Source: Chaetoceros tenuissimus
Lineage: Eukaryota; Bacillariophyta; Thalassiosirophyceae; Chaetocerotales; Chaetocerotaceae
Length of the DNA: 64,000 bases
Reading direction: 5' to 3'
NCBI GenBank assembly: GCA_021927905.1
Contig: BLLK01000027.1
Location: 620,001 to 684,000 of the forward strand
Below the pieces are notes generated by a model. The model did no database searches. It saw only the letters and a list, made by a program, of their open reading frames with translations, and was not told where the DNA came from. Position 1 is the first letter of the stretch; every line of letters begins with the position of its first letter. Positions 29,612-37,514 of the stretch are shown piece by piece. Made by a program: the position numbers and the translations under genes.

Positions 29612-30289
29612 ATGAAATCGCAACAGGAAACTGTTTACAATTTCACAAGAGAACTGTTTTTGGACAGCCTGCTATTACAAGGTGCTTCAGAGGACACCGA
29701 TGACGATAACAGGATGGAATCACTTGCTGAAGTGATGACCGAAGCAGTTCTGGATGACGAATCTTTTTCAAAAATCTACTTTGGAAGAGTTAAATCTTTT
29801 GAGCGTCAGGATGGTACTAGCGAGAAAATTGCAAGCTATAGAGCTGCTATCGAGAGAAACCAATCTTGTGTGAATGACGTGAAAAAGCAAATGCATAAAA
29901 TCCTTGTAGCAACTGTAAAGTTGCACCAAGAGATTATTCTGAATCAACTAACACATGATGCCATCGCTAAAAGAAGATCCAAGACCCAAGCGGCGGCTGA
30001 TGTTAACAACATCCAAATGAATGTCGATCAGGCTATGGCTTCTATGGATGTAGATACTATGAACGATTTGGTTGATCGTCGTATCATGGAGATTGAAAAA
30101 GCAAAGAAAGAAAAAGCAAAAAACTCCAAAAGGGGCGCCACAAAGAAGAGCAGCGCCTCGTCAAAAAAGAAAAAGAAAAAGAATCAGAACGAGCAACAAA
30201 AAAATGGACAAGGGCACAAAGGCAAAGACACCAAAAGAGACAGTGGAAACAAAAAGTCAAAGAAAAGCAAGCGTACTGGTCAAAATTGA
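29612..30289 (+). CDS. PLE ORF1 protein, copy 3 (C-terminal part)
   Basis: 225 codons from an internal ATG to the ORF1 stop, matching residues about 146-370 of the full protein. It carries the plus-pair variants L-L-L-Q-G and V-K-L-H-Q. The tail contains A-AAA-AAG at 30163-30169 in the ORF1 frame, a possible -1 slippery site. The RT frame is already open from 30094. Confidence 0.8.
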   Translation: MKSQQETVYNFTRELFLDSLLLQGASEDTDDDNRMESLAEVMTEAVLDDESFSKIYFGRVKSFERQDGTSEKIASYRAAIERNQSCVNDVKKQMHKILVATVKLHQEIILNQLTHDAIAKRRSKTQAAADVNNIQMNVDQAMASMDVDTMNDLVDRRIMEIEKAKKEKAKNSKRGATKKSSASSKKKKKKNQNEQQKNGQGHKGKDTKRDSGNKKSKKSKRTGQN

Positions 30290-32421
30290 GAAATATTGAG
30301 CGGAAAGAAAGAACTAGAATTCTGAATAAGTTTAAATTTCTTTATTCATATTCAGATTCTTTTCTTTCTCCCAATCAGTTTCGTATGGGCTATATTGTCC
30401 AACAAATTCTCCAGAATATTCCTCTTGACTCCCTACTCTATTCCCCTCGCCATTTTAGTTACCATGATCTTCGATCAAATAAAAACAAACCTATACCTGC
30501 TCTCCGTTCTCTTCTCGGTTTAGGTTTGAACTTTTGCCTGCATCCTTCTCAGCAAACCCGCATTGATGAGACTGGATTAGAAACTCTAAAGAAAGACTTT
30601 TGCACACGCTTAATGTTTGCTGGAAAAGAAGAAGATGCCGAAGAGGCACCTGACCTTTACATTAAGAGCAAAGATTGGGAACCACCGGATGCTCCTGCTC
30701 CTTGCATGCAACGCCTAATGAATTTCGAAATGGAGCTACGACGTAACTTTGCCACTCCTCGTCGTCATAAAAATGCTCCAATACAGCTATTAGCCCATCA
30801 ACTGGATGCTTTGACCTGGTTAAAAGAGCACCCAGAAATAGTTGTCCTTCACACAGATAAAAATCTCGGTCCAGCCATTATGGATCGTGAGAGATATCTA
30901 GATCTCGCTTGGAGAGATCATCTCTCGGATAGATATACTTATCAACGACTTACTCAAGAAGAAGCGAAAACTTTACAAAATGAAGCGATTGAAAAGTTGC
31001 ATTATTTTATTCGTAACTTCGATACCAAGATTGGATTTGATAACACAAACTTTATCAAAAGAATGCTGCAGTACAACTTCACAGACTCTGACAGCGACGA
31101 CCGTGGTTTTTCTTGGATGTACTTACTCGCCAAGATCCATAAACCAAAGCTCAAGACTCGTGCCATTATTTCTTACAGTGGTAGCTTACTTGAAGGCTTA
31201 GGTCGCTGGGTAGACAAGGAGCTCAAGAAAATCACAGCCCGCCTCCCCTATATCGCTAAAGATTCCAAATCCATCGTTGTTGACCTTCGTGCCAAGCGAT
31301 GGCCTGCTGCCACATCCATTTTTACAATGGATGCAGTGTCTATGTACACTAACATCCATCTTGGTCACGCTTTACCTATCATCATGAAGTTCCTTACTTC
31401 ACATCCTAAAGGTTTAGCAATTAAAAAAGCAGCAAACATATCTGTCTCCGCGCTAGAACACGCACTGGAACTCATCATGAGTTACAATTTATTCAAATTT
31501 GGAGACTGTTACTTTCTGCAACTTGCTGGTACTGCCATGGGTGCACCCTGTGCACCTGAATGGGCCACACTTTACTACTGCATCTTCGAGCTAGATATTA
31601 TCCCTCTCTTCCCGGAACTTGGATTCTACAAGCGATACATAGACGATAGCCTCGGCCTTTGGACTCCCTTACAAGACAACGACCTACAAAGAAGAGAAGA
31701 GTTCAAGAGAGTAGTGAGTACGTTTGGAGCGAATGATCAATTCTTCAAAGACAACCCTTCCTTGAAGCCTCTTCAATGGGAAGTCGAAGACTTCTCCTCC
31801 TCAGCAGTATTCTTGGATTTAAACATCCATTTAGATGTTAATGGTATATGCCATACATCTATCTATGAAAAGAGTTTGAATCTGTACCTATACATCCCGC
31901 CACACTCGTGCCATGCCCCTGGTGTGACAAAAAGTGTAATTTTCGGAATGGTACATAGAGCCGTCACTCTTTTCTCTGATAAGACAAAGATTCCTGATTA
32001 TCTAAAGTTATGCTTCAACAGGTTAGTGCGCCGAGGACATCGTCCCAGTGTCATCAAACCCCTTTTTGCAGAAGCAATACAAAAACACGCGTCAGGATCT
32101 TCATGTAGCCGAGCTAGTACTTCTAGCGATAGGCCACTTGTCTTCCAGCTACCCTATAACCCCCTTGACCCGAATCGTAAAAAAATCCAAGCTGCCTTTA
32201 AAGACTGCATCCTTGAACCACCTAATGAAGACCCCTGGTCTTCTCTATCAGCAAATGATACAGGTGCACCTCCTAATATCAACAGATTGATAGTCTGCTA
32301 TAGGAGACAGCCAAGTCTAGGAACACTTCTTGCTCCACGGAAGCTTCGTTTTAGTCAAGATTTCTCTATTTCTCAATACTATGAGAAATATCAGGTTATG
32401 AACCCTGCGCCTACTACCTGA
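30286..32421 (+). CDS. Penelope-like reverse transcriptase, copy 3
   Basis: 711 open codons, protein identical to copies 1 and 2, with all catalytic motifs present. The ORF1 stop (30287-30289) overlaps the first codon (TTG at 30286). Confidence 0.9.
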   Translation: MRNIERKERTRILNKFKFLYSYSDSFLSPNQFRMGYIVQQILQNIPLDSLLYSPRHFSYHDLRSNKNKPIPALRSLLGLGLNFCLHPSQQTRIDETGLETLKKDFCTRLMFAGKEEDAEEAPDLYIKSKDWEPPDAPAPCMQRLMNFEMELRRNFATPRRHKNAPIQLLAHQLDALTWLKEHPEIVVLHTDKNLGPAIMDRERYLDLAWRDHLSDRYTYQRLTQEEAKTLQNEAIEKLHYFIRNFDTKIGFDNTNFIKRMLQYNFTDSDSDDRGFSWMYLLAKIHKPKLKTRAIISYSGSLLEGLGRWVDKELKKITARLPYIAKDSKSIVVDLRAKRWPAATSIFTMDAVSMYTNIHLGHALPIIMKFLTSHPKGLAIKKAANISVSALEHALELIMSYNLFKFGDCYFLQLAGTAMGAPCAPEWATLYYCIFELDIIPLFPELGFYKRYIDDSLGLWTPLQDNDLQRREEFKRVVSTFGANDQFFKDNPSLKPLQWEVEDFSSSAVFLDLNIHLDVNGICHTSIYEKSLNLYLYIPPHSCHAPGVTKSVIFGMVHRAVTLFSDKTKIPDYLKLCFNRLVRRGHRPSVIKPLFAEAIQKHASGSSCSRASTSSDRPLVFQLPYNPLDPNRKKIQAAFKDCILEPPNEDPWSSLSANDTGAPPNINRLIVCYRRQPSLGTLLAPRKLRFSQDFSISQYYEKYQVMNPAPTT

Positions 32422-32724
32422 TAGGTTTCCTCTGTCGCAGGGTATTTTTTCACGTAGTACTTGTTTGGTACGTGAAAAATCATCGACGTCATAATGACGT
32501 CACAGGGTTGGAACTGTGCATCAACTGATGAGCGTTAGCGAAACGGTTAAATTTGAGATTTTAGTGGGAATGAGCTCGCCGAAATTGAGTTTGTTTTTCT
32601 TCAACACTTTGCAAAATCTTTTGTCAGTCTTACTGTTTTGATAGCACCTAAATTAATACAGTCCTTCGGGATAAGTTTTGTTTACATTTACGGTTAATTC
32701 CTAGAATACCGTCTCATCGCAAGT
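32422..32724 (+). repeat. PLE terminal repeat between copies 3 and 4 (303 bp)
   Basis: The 3' region of copy 3 and the 5' region of copy 4 at once. In order it contains hairpin 1, an 8-bp-arm palindrome GACGTCAT/A/ATGACGTC (32485-32501) with a full TGACGTCA (32495-32502), the hammerhead-like core (32525-32543), and the element end ...CTCATCGCAAGT. The second direct copy is at 35990-36290. TGACGT is the bZIP/CRE-type site reported to control CO2/cAMP-responsive genes in diatoms; its role here is inference. Confidence 0.88.
32525..32543 (+). ncRNA. Hammerhead-ribozyme-like core in PLE terminal repeat
   Basis: CTGATGA (32525-32531), 2-bp stem-loop GCGTTAGC, GAAA (32540-32543). Same motif as in copies 1 and 4, with the same reservations: no cleavable NUH triplet is evident and helix I is nearly missing. 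Confidence 0.4.
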
Positions 32725-32744
32725 TAGATTACACACCCATAACA

Positions 32745-33857
32745 ATGCAGCATTCAGCATCGACTTCTGCCTCTCAACCGAGTATCCTAAGAAACAAACG
32801 GACTCGGATTGGTGAAACTAGTATTATCCAACCCAAGTCTAACTCAGATAAAGATAGACTACTAGCTACCTTTGAGAGTGGTTGCTTGAATCTCCACGAA
32901 GCAGCTCGTGACAGCGAGCAAACTGTTAGGTCTAAGAATGACTTCATCAAAGACCTACTGAAATTCCAGAAACAAAAAGAACGCAGCAATCGCCTTTTGG
33001 AAGATAACTTCATTCCAAAAAACATAGCGCTAAAAGTTGCACTTACTGGTACTCCCGAAATTTCAAATACTGACGAATTTAAATCGATTCAAGGGAGAGC
33101 CTCCATCGCCCTTCAAGAATACCAGAAAAAAATGAAGGAGCTGATGGTGGAAACTGCCACACTGGAAATTGAAACCACTAAGAAATCGCTACAGGAAACT
33201 GTTTACAATTTCACAAGAGAACTGTTTTTGGACAGCCTGCTATTACAAGGTGCTTCAGAGGACACCGATGACGATAACAGGATGGAATCACTTGCTGAAG
33301 TGATGACCGAAGCAGTTCTGGATGACGAATCTTTTTCAAAAATCTACTTTGGAAGAGTTAAATCTTTTGAGCGTCAGGATGGTACTAGCGAGAAAATTGC
33401 AAGCTATAGAGCTGCTATCGAGAGAAACCAATCTTGTGTGAATGACGTGAAAAAGCAAATGCATAAAATCCTTGTAGCAACTGTAAAGTTGCACCAAGAG
33501 ATTATTCTGAATCAACTAACACATGATGCCATCGCTAAAAGAAGATCCAAGACCCAAGCGGCGGCTGATGTTAACAACATCCAAATGAATGTCGATCAGG
33601 CTATGGCTTCTATGGATGTAGATACTATGAACGATTTGGTTGATCGTCGTATCATGGAGATTGAAAAAGCAAAGAAAGAAAAAGCAAAAAACTCCAAAAG
33701 GGGCGCCACAAAGAAGAGCAGCGCCTCGTCAAAAAAGAAAAAGAAAAAGAATCAGAACGAGCAACAAAAAAATGGACAAGGGCACAAAGGCAAAGACACC
33801 AAAAGAGACAGTGGAAACAAAAAGTCAAAGAAAAGCAAGCGTACTGGTCAAAATTGA
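32745..33857 (+). CDS. PLE ORF1 protein, copy 4 (complete, 370 aa)
   Basis: Same 370-aa layout as copy 2: Ser-rich N-terminus, coiled-coil middle, Lys-rich tail. It carries the plus-pair variants plus two private substitutions. The possible slippery site A-AAA-AAG lies at 33731-33737. It overlaps the RT frame's first codon by 4 nt at its stop. A 75-codon third-frame ORF over the tail is a shadow of the A-rich stretch. Confidence 0.85.
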   Translation: MQHSASTSASQPSILRNKRTRIGETSIIQPKSNSDKDRLLATFESGCLNLHEAARDSEQTVRSKNDFIKDLLKFQKQKERSNRLLEDNFIPKNIALKVALTGTPEISNTDEFKSIQGRASIALQEYQKKMKELMVETATLEIETTKKSLQETVYNFTRELFLDSLLLQGASEDTDDDNRMESLAEVMTEAVLDDESFSKIYFGRVKSFERQDGTSEKIASYRAAIERNQSCVNDVKKQMHKILVATVKLHQEIILNQLTHDAIAKRRSKTQAAADVNNIQMNVDQAMASMDVDTMNDLVDRRIMEIEKAKKEKAKNSKRGATKKSSASSKKKKKKNQNEQQKNGQGHKGKDTKRDSGNKKSKKSKRTGQN

Positions 33858-35989
33858 GAAATATTGAGCGGAAAGAAAGAACTAGAATTCTGAATAAGTT
33901 TAAATTTCTTTATTCATATTCAGATTCTTTTCTTTCTCCCAATCAGTTTCGTATGGGCTATATTGTCCAACAAATTCTCCAGAATATTCCTCTTGACTCC
34001 CTACTCTATTCCCCTCGCCATTTTAGTTACCATGATCTTCGATCAAATAAAAACAAACCTATACCTGCTCTCCGTTCTCTTCTCGGTTTAGGTTTGAACT
34101 TTTGCCTGCATCCTTCTCAGCAAACCCGCATTGATGAGACTGGATTAGAAACTCTAAAGAAAGACTTTTGCACACGCTTAATGTTTGCTGGAAAAGAAGA
34201 AGATGCCGAAGAGGCACCTGACCTTTACATTAAGAGCAAAGATTGGGAACCACCGGATGCTCCTGCTCCTTGCATGCAACGCCTAATGAATTTCGAAATG
34301 GAGCTACGACGTAACTTTGCCACTCCTCGTCGTCATAAAAATGCTCCAATACAGCTATTAGCCCATCAACTGGATGCTTTGACCTGGTTAAAAGAGCACC
34401 CAGAAATAGTTGTCCTTCACACAGATAAAAATCTCGGTCCAGCCATTATGGATCGTGAGAGATATCTAGATCTCGCTTGGAGAGATCATCTCTCGGATAG
34501 ATATACTTATCAACGACTTACTCAAGAAGAAGCGAAAACTTTACAAAATGAAGCGATTGAAAAGTTGCATTATTTTATTCGTAACTTCGATACCAAGATT
34601 GGATTTGATAACACAAACTTTATCAAAAGAATGCTGCAGTACAACTTCACAGACTCTGACAGCGACGACCGTGGTTTTTCTTGGATGTACTTACTCGCCA
34701 AGATCCATAAACCAAAGCTCAAGACTCGTGCCATTATTTCTTACAGTGGTAGCTTACTTGAAGGCTTAGGTCGCTGGGTAGACAAGGAGCTCAAGAAAAT
34801 CACAGCCCGCCTCCCCTATATCGCTAAAGATTCCAAATCCATCGTTGTTGACCTTCGTGCCAAGCGATGGCCTGCTGCCACATCCATTTTTACAATGGAT
34901 GCAGTGTCTATGTACACTAACATCCATCTTGGTCACGCTTTACCTATCATCATGAAGTTCCTTACTTCACATCCTAAAGGTTTAGCAATTAAAAAAGCAG
35001 CAAACATATCTGTCTCCGCGCTAGAACACGCACTGGAACTCATCATGAGTTACAATTTATTCAAATTTGGAGACTGTTACTTTCTGCAACTTGCTGGTAC
35101 TGCCATGGGTGCACCCTGTGCACCTGAATGGGCCACACTTTACTACTGCATCTTCGAGCTAGATATTATCCCTCTCTTCCCGGAACTTGGATTCTACAAG
35201 CGATACATAGACGATAGCCTCGGCCTTTGGACTCCCTTACAAGACAACGACCTACAAAGAAGAGAAGAGTTCAAGAGAGTAGTGAGTACGTTTGGAGCGA
35301 ATGATCAATTCTTCAAAGACAACCCTTCCTTGAAGCCTCTTCAATGGGAAGTCGAAGACTTCTCCTCCTCAGCAGTATTCTTGGATTTAAACATCCATTT
35401 AGATGTTAATGGTATATGCCATACATCTATCTATGAAAAGAGTTTGAATCTGTACCTATACATCCCGCCACACTCGTGCCATGCCCCTGGTGTGACAAAA
35501 AGTGTAATTTTCGGAATGGTACATAGAGCCGTCACTCTTTTCTCTGATAAGACAAAGATTCCTGATTATCTAAAGTTATGCTTCAACAGGTTAGTGCGCC
35601 GAGGACATCGTCCCAGTGTCATCAAACCCCTTTTTGCAGAAACAATACAAAAACACGCGTCAGGATCTTCATGTAGCCGAGCTAGTACTTCTAGCGATAG
35701 GCCACTTGTCTTCCAGCTACCCTATAACCCCCTTGACCCGAATCGTAAAAAAATCCAAGCTGCCTTTAAAGACTGCATCCTTGAACCACCTAATGAAGAC
35801 CCCTGGTCTTCTCTATCAGCAAATGATACAGGTGCACCTCCTAATATCAACAGATTGATAGTCTGCTATAGGAGACAGCCAAGTCTAGGAACACTTCTTG
35901 CTCCACGGAAGCTTCGTTTTAGTCAAGATTTCTCTATTTCTCAATACTATGAGAAATATCAGGTTATGAACCCTGCGCCTACTACCTGA
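33854..35989 (+). CDS. Penelope-like reverse transcriptase, copy 4
   Basis: 711 open codons differing from the other three copies by one residue (A-E-T-I-Q instead of A-E-A-I-Q, near residue 597). All RT motifs are intact. No endonuclease domain is visible at either end, which places it with endonuclease-deficient PLEs (Athena/Coprina-like by layout, not by phylogeny). Confidence 0.9.
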   Translation: MRNIERKERTRILNKFKFLYSYSDSFLSPNQFRMGYIVQQILQNIPLDSLLYSPRHFSYHDLRSNKNKPIPALRSLLGLGLNFCLHPSQQTRIDETGLETLKKDFCTRLMFAGKEEDAEEAPDLYIKSKDWEPPDAPAPCMQRLMNFEMELRRNFATPRRHKNAPIQLLAHQLDALTWLKEHPEIVVLHTDKNLGPAIMDRERYLDLAWRDHLSDRYTYQRLTQEEAKTLQNEAIEKLHYFIRNFDTKIGFDNTNFIKRMLQYNFTDSDSDDRGFSWMYLLAKIHKPKLKTRAIISYSGSLLEGLGRWVDKELKKITARLPYIAKDSKSIVVDLRAKRWPAATSIFTMDAVSMYTNIHLGHALPIIMKFLTSHPKGLAIKKAANISVSALEHALELIMSYNLFKFGDCYFLQLAGTAMGAPCAPEWATLYYCIFELDIIPLFPELGFYKRYIDDSLGLWTPLQDNDLQRREEFKRVVSTFGANDQFFKDNPSLKPLQWEVEDFSSSAVFLDLNIHLDVNGICHTSIYEKSLNLYLYIPPHSCHAPGVTKSVIFGMVHRAVTLFSDKTKIPDYLKLCFNRLVRRGHRPSVIKPLFAETIQKHASGSSCSRASTSSDRPLVFQLPYNPLDPNRKKIQAAFKDCILEPPNEDPWSSLSANDTGAPPNINRLIVCYRRQPSLGTLLAPRKLRFSQDFSISQYYEKYQVMNPAPTT

Positions 35990-36290
35990 TAGGTTTCCTC
36001 TGTCGCAGGGTATTTTTTCACGTAGTACTTGTTTGGTACGTGAAAAATCATCGACGTCATAATGACGTCACAGGGTTGGAACTGTGCATCAACTGATGAG
36101 CGTTAGCGAAACGGTTAAATTTGAGATTTTAGTGGGAATGAGCTCGCCGAAATTGAGTTTGTTTTTCTTCAACACTTTGCAAAATCTTTTGTCAGTCTTA
36201 CTGTTTTGATAGCACCTAAATTAATACAGTCCTTCGGGATAAGTTTTGTTTACATTTACGGTTAATTCCTAGAATACCGTCTCATCGCAA
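35990..36290 (+). repeat. Outer 3' terminal repeat of PLE copy 4
   Basis: 301 bp matching 32422-32722, with hairpin 1, the GACGTCAT palindrome (36053-36069) and the hammerhead-like core (36093-36111). It ends ...CTCATCGCAA against the host duplication, 14-16 bp from the cyclophilin stop codon. Confidence 0.88.
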
Positions 36291-36846
36291 ATATGTATCT
36301 TCGATCAAATTATTTTAGCACTCTTTATAACTGACAATTTCGGAAAGAGAGCATCTAAATATTCTTCTCCGTAGAATGAAGCCTTAGCTTGGTTCACTGA
36401 GCCTACCATACCACCACTAATACTCTCCTGAATTCCATATTCTTTATTCAGCTTATCCAAAACTGCCCAATTTTTTTCATTATCAACAACTCTTGCAAAA
36501 GGCACAAATCCCTGCGCGTCTAGGAAGTTTGGAACTCCATCATTGTCTACAAGATTAATGAATACTTGGGTTTGTCTCGAATTCTTCCCAGACGATGCAA
36601 AAGAAAGAGTCCCTCTTTTGTTGTTCATTAACCTTGGTTCATCTGGAAGGCTTTTGCAATTTCTTTCACAAAAAATCCATTCCTGATTTTTTGATTTATC
36701 CGAAGATATTCCAAATTGAGCGACATAAAAAACGAGCACGCGATGAAACCTAGATCCATCATAGAATCCTGTTTCGACGAGTTCTTTAAACCTTGCTGAT
36801 GCCAACGGTGCCCATTCAGGTATGACCTCTATTTCCAAATTATCTT
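36289..36846. repeat. Right copy of the 556-558-bp host target duplication
   Basis: Matches 21986-22543. Here the sequence continues past 36846 into the rest of the cyclophilin gene, so this is the copy in its native 5' context. The element's end replaces its native 3' flank. Confidence 0.93.
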
Positions 36847-37108
36847 GTTTCTCAGTACTCCTATCCGTCTGTACAGACAATATGACCCTAAAAGGTTCTT
36901 GTTTTGAACCATCTTCACCAAAAGCAGCATCCGCGTTTTGATCCAAGACGACAAGGGCGGCAGCTGCTGTGATCCCACTTTTTAAAATATTTCTTCTTGA
37001 GCTCGGTTTCACAATCTCGTTACTTTTAGTTGGTTGACCAGAAAAAGCCAAGATCTCATTCATGCAGACTATCACCAACAATGTTGCAATGTATAGACAA
37101 ATCCTCAT
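36305..37108 (-). CDS. Thylakoid-lumen cyclophilin-type peptidyl-prolyl isomerase
   Basis: An intronless 267-aa protein. The leader is tripartite: a secretory signal ending near L-A-F-S (diatom plastid entry), a stroma-targeting stretch, then a twin-arginine segment S-R-R-N-I-L-K followed by a hydrophobic A-A-A-L-V-V-L and an A-D-A cleavage site, pointing to Tat export into the thylakoid lumen. The cyclophilin domain follows, with F-H-R-V (catalytic Arg), G-T-L-S-F-A and V-F-I-N-L-V-D. It is divergent: F-Y-V-A-Q-F-G replaces the usual F-M-I-Q-G-G. Cyclophilins speed proline isomerisation in folding. The ORF survives the retroelement insertion, but its 3' UTR is now element sequence. Confidence 0.85.
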   Translation of the reverse strand: MRICLYIATLLVIVCMNEILAFSGQPTKSNEIVKPSSRRNILKSGITAAAALVVLDQNADAAFGEDGSKQEPFRVILSVQTDRSTEKQDNLEIEVIPEWAPLASARFKELVETGFYDGSRFHRVLVFYVAQFGISSDKSKNQEWIFCERNCKSLPDEPRLMNNKRGTLSFASSGKNSRQTQVFINLVDNDGVPNFLDAQGFVPFARVVDNEKNWAVLDKLNKEYGIQESISGGMVGSVNQAKASFYGEEYLDALFPKLSVIKSAKII

Positions 37109-37514
37109 TGTTCTAAGATCGCCCTGGAAATATGTTTTGTCTTTTGTGATTTGGTGTTGCCCCTACCCGTCTCTAGCTTGAGAGTGCCAATAGGAGTTAC
37201 CGAATTACCATGTTACATATGTTACCAAACATCATGCTTCATCCTTCATCTCATATTTTACAATGACGTGCAGAATGGGTGGAGAAGGACGTCACTTTAG
37301 AGCGGCTTGGTTCGTCCGTCGGCCGTATTTACATATCTTCACTTTCTCTCTCCCTCTTTCGTTTTGCTTACGGTACTACAGTACGTATTACTATGGACAT
37401 GGAGCACTTCATCATCAATGGGTAATCATATTAATATAATTGAAGACTTCTGAGTTTATGGTAGATCTATAGAAAGCTGAGCAACTCTACTAGTCAAGAT
37501 ATATACACAAAACT
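37109..37514. promoter_or_regulatory. Divergent promoter region of cyclophilin and MYST genes
   Basis: 406 bp between two starts. Contains CAATGACGTG near 37262 and a pyrimidine-rich stretch (about 37338-37366). No gene is recognised. Promoter function is inferred from position. Confidence 0.45.

Larger units (their letters stand above)
29606..32724 (+). mobile_element. PLE copy 3 (5'-truncated in ORF1, complete 3' terminus)
   Basis: Begins inside ORF1 (ACCACTATGAAATCG) directly against the inverted copy 2. It contains the RT frame and a 303-bp 3' terminal region without the 72-bp hairpin segment. That terminal region doubles as the 5' terminal repeat of copy 4. Confidence 0.88.
22544..36288. 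mobile_element. Inverted four-copy Penelope-like element array (13.7 kb)
   Basis: Four PLE copies form one insertion: copies 1 and 2 on the minus strand, copies 3 and 4 on the plus strand, so both outer ends are the same element terminus (ACTTGCGATGAG at left, its inverse at right). Each copy carries ORF1 (coiled coil, Lys-rich tail) and a reverse-transcriptase ORF with PLE-type motifs. Full unit length is 3568 bp, measured between copies 3 and 4. Copies 2/1 and 3/4 are head to tail, as known for PLEs, whose terminal repeats (pLTRs) arise from tandem arrangement. All four RT frames are open and almost identical, so the insertion is young and the family was probably active recently. Confidence 0.92.
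32422..36288 (+). mobile_element. PLE copy 4 (full length, pLTR-ORF1-RT-pLTR)
   Basis: The only unit with both terminal repeats, ORF1 and RT complete, so it looks whole. Direct repeats are 32422-32724 and 35990-36288/36290; the last two bases, GT, are missing at the outer end. The 5' UTR between the repeat and the ORF1 ATG is 20 nt. Compared with other copies it has private changes (R-S-K-N-D, K-K-S-L-Q-E-T in ORF1 and A-E-T-I-Q in RT). Confidence 0.9.

Noticed and set aside
30072-30299. 75-codon Lys/Arg-rich ORF in the third frame over the ORF1 tail (also in the other copies)
   Set aside because: Shadow of the A-rich ORF1 tail; no independent evidence of coding.
22544-36288. Array as an LTR retrotransposon or DIRS element
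   Set aside because: The RT motifs (DKNLG, Y-I-D-D context, thumb) are Penelope-type; no gag, protease, integrase or tyrosine recombinase is visible.
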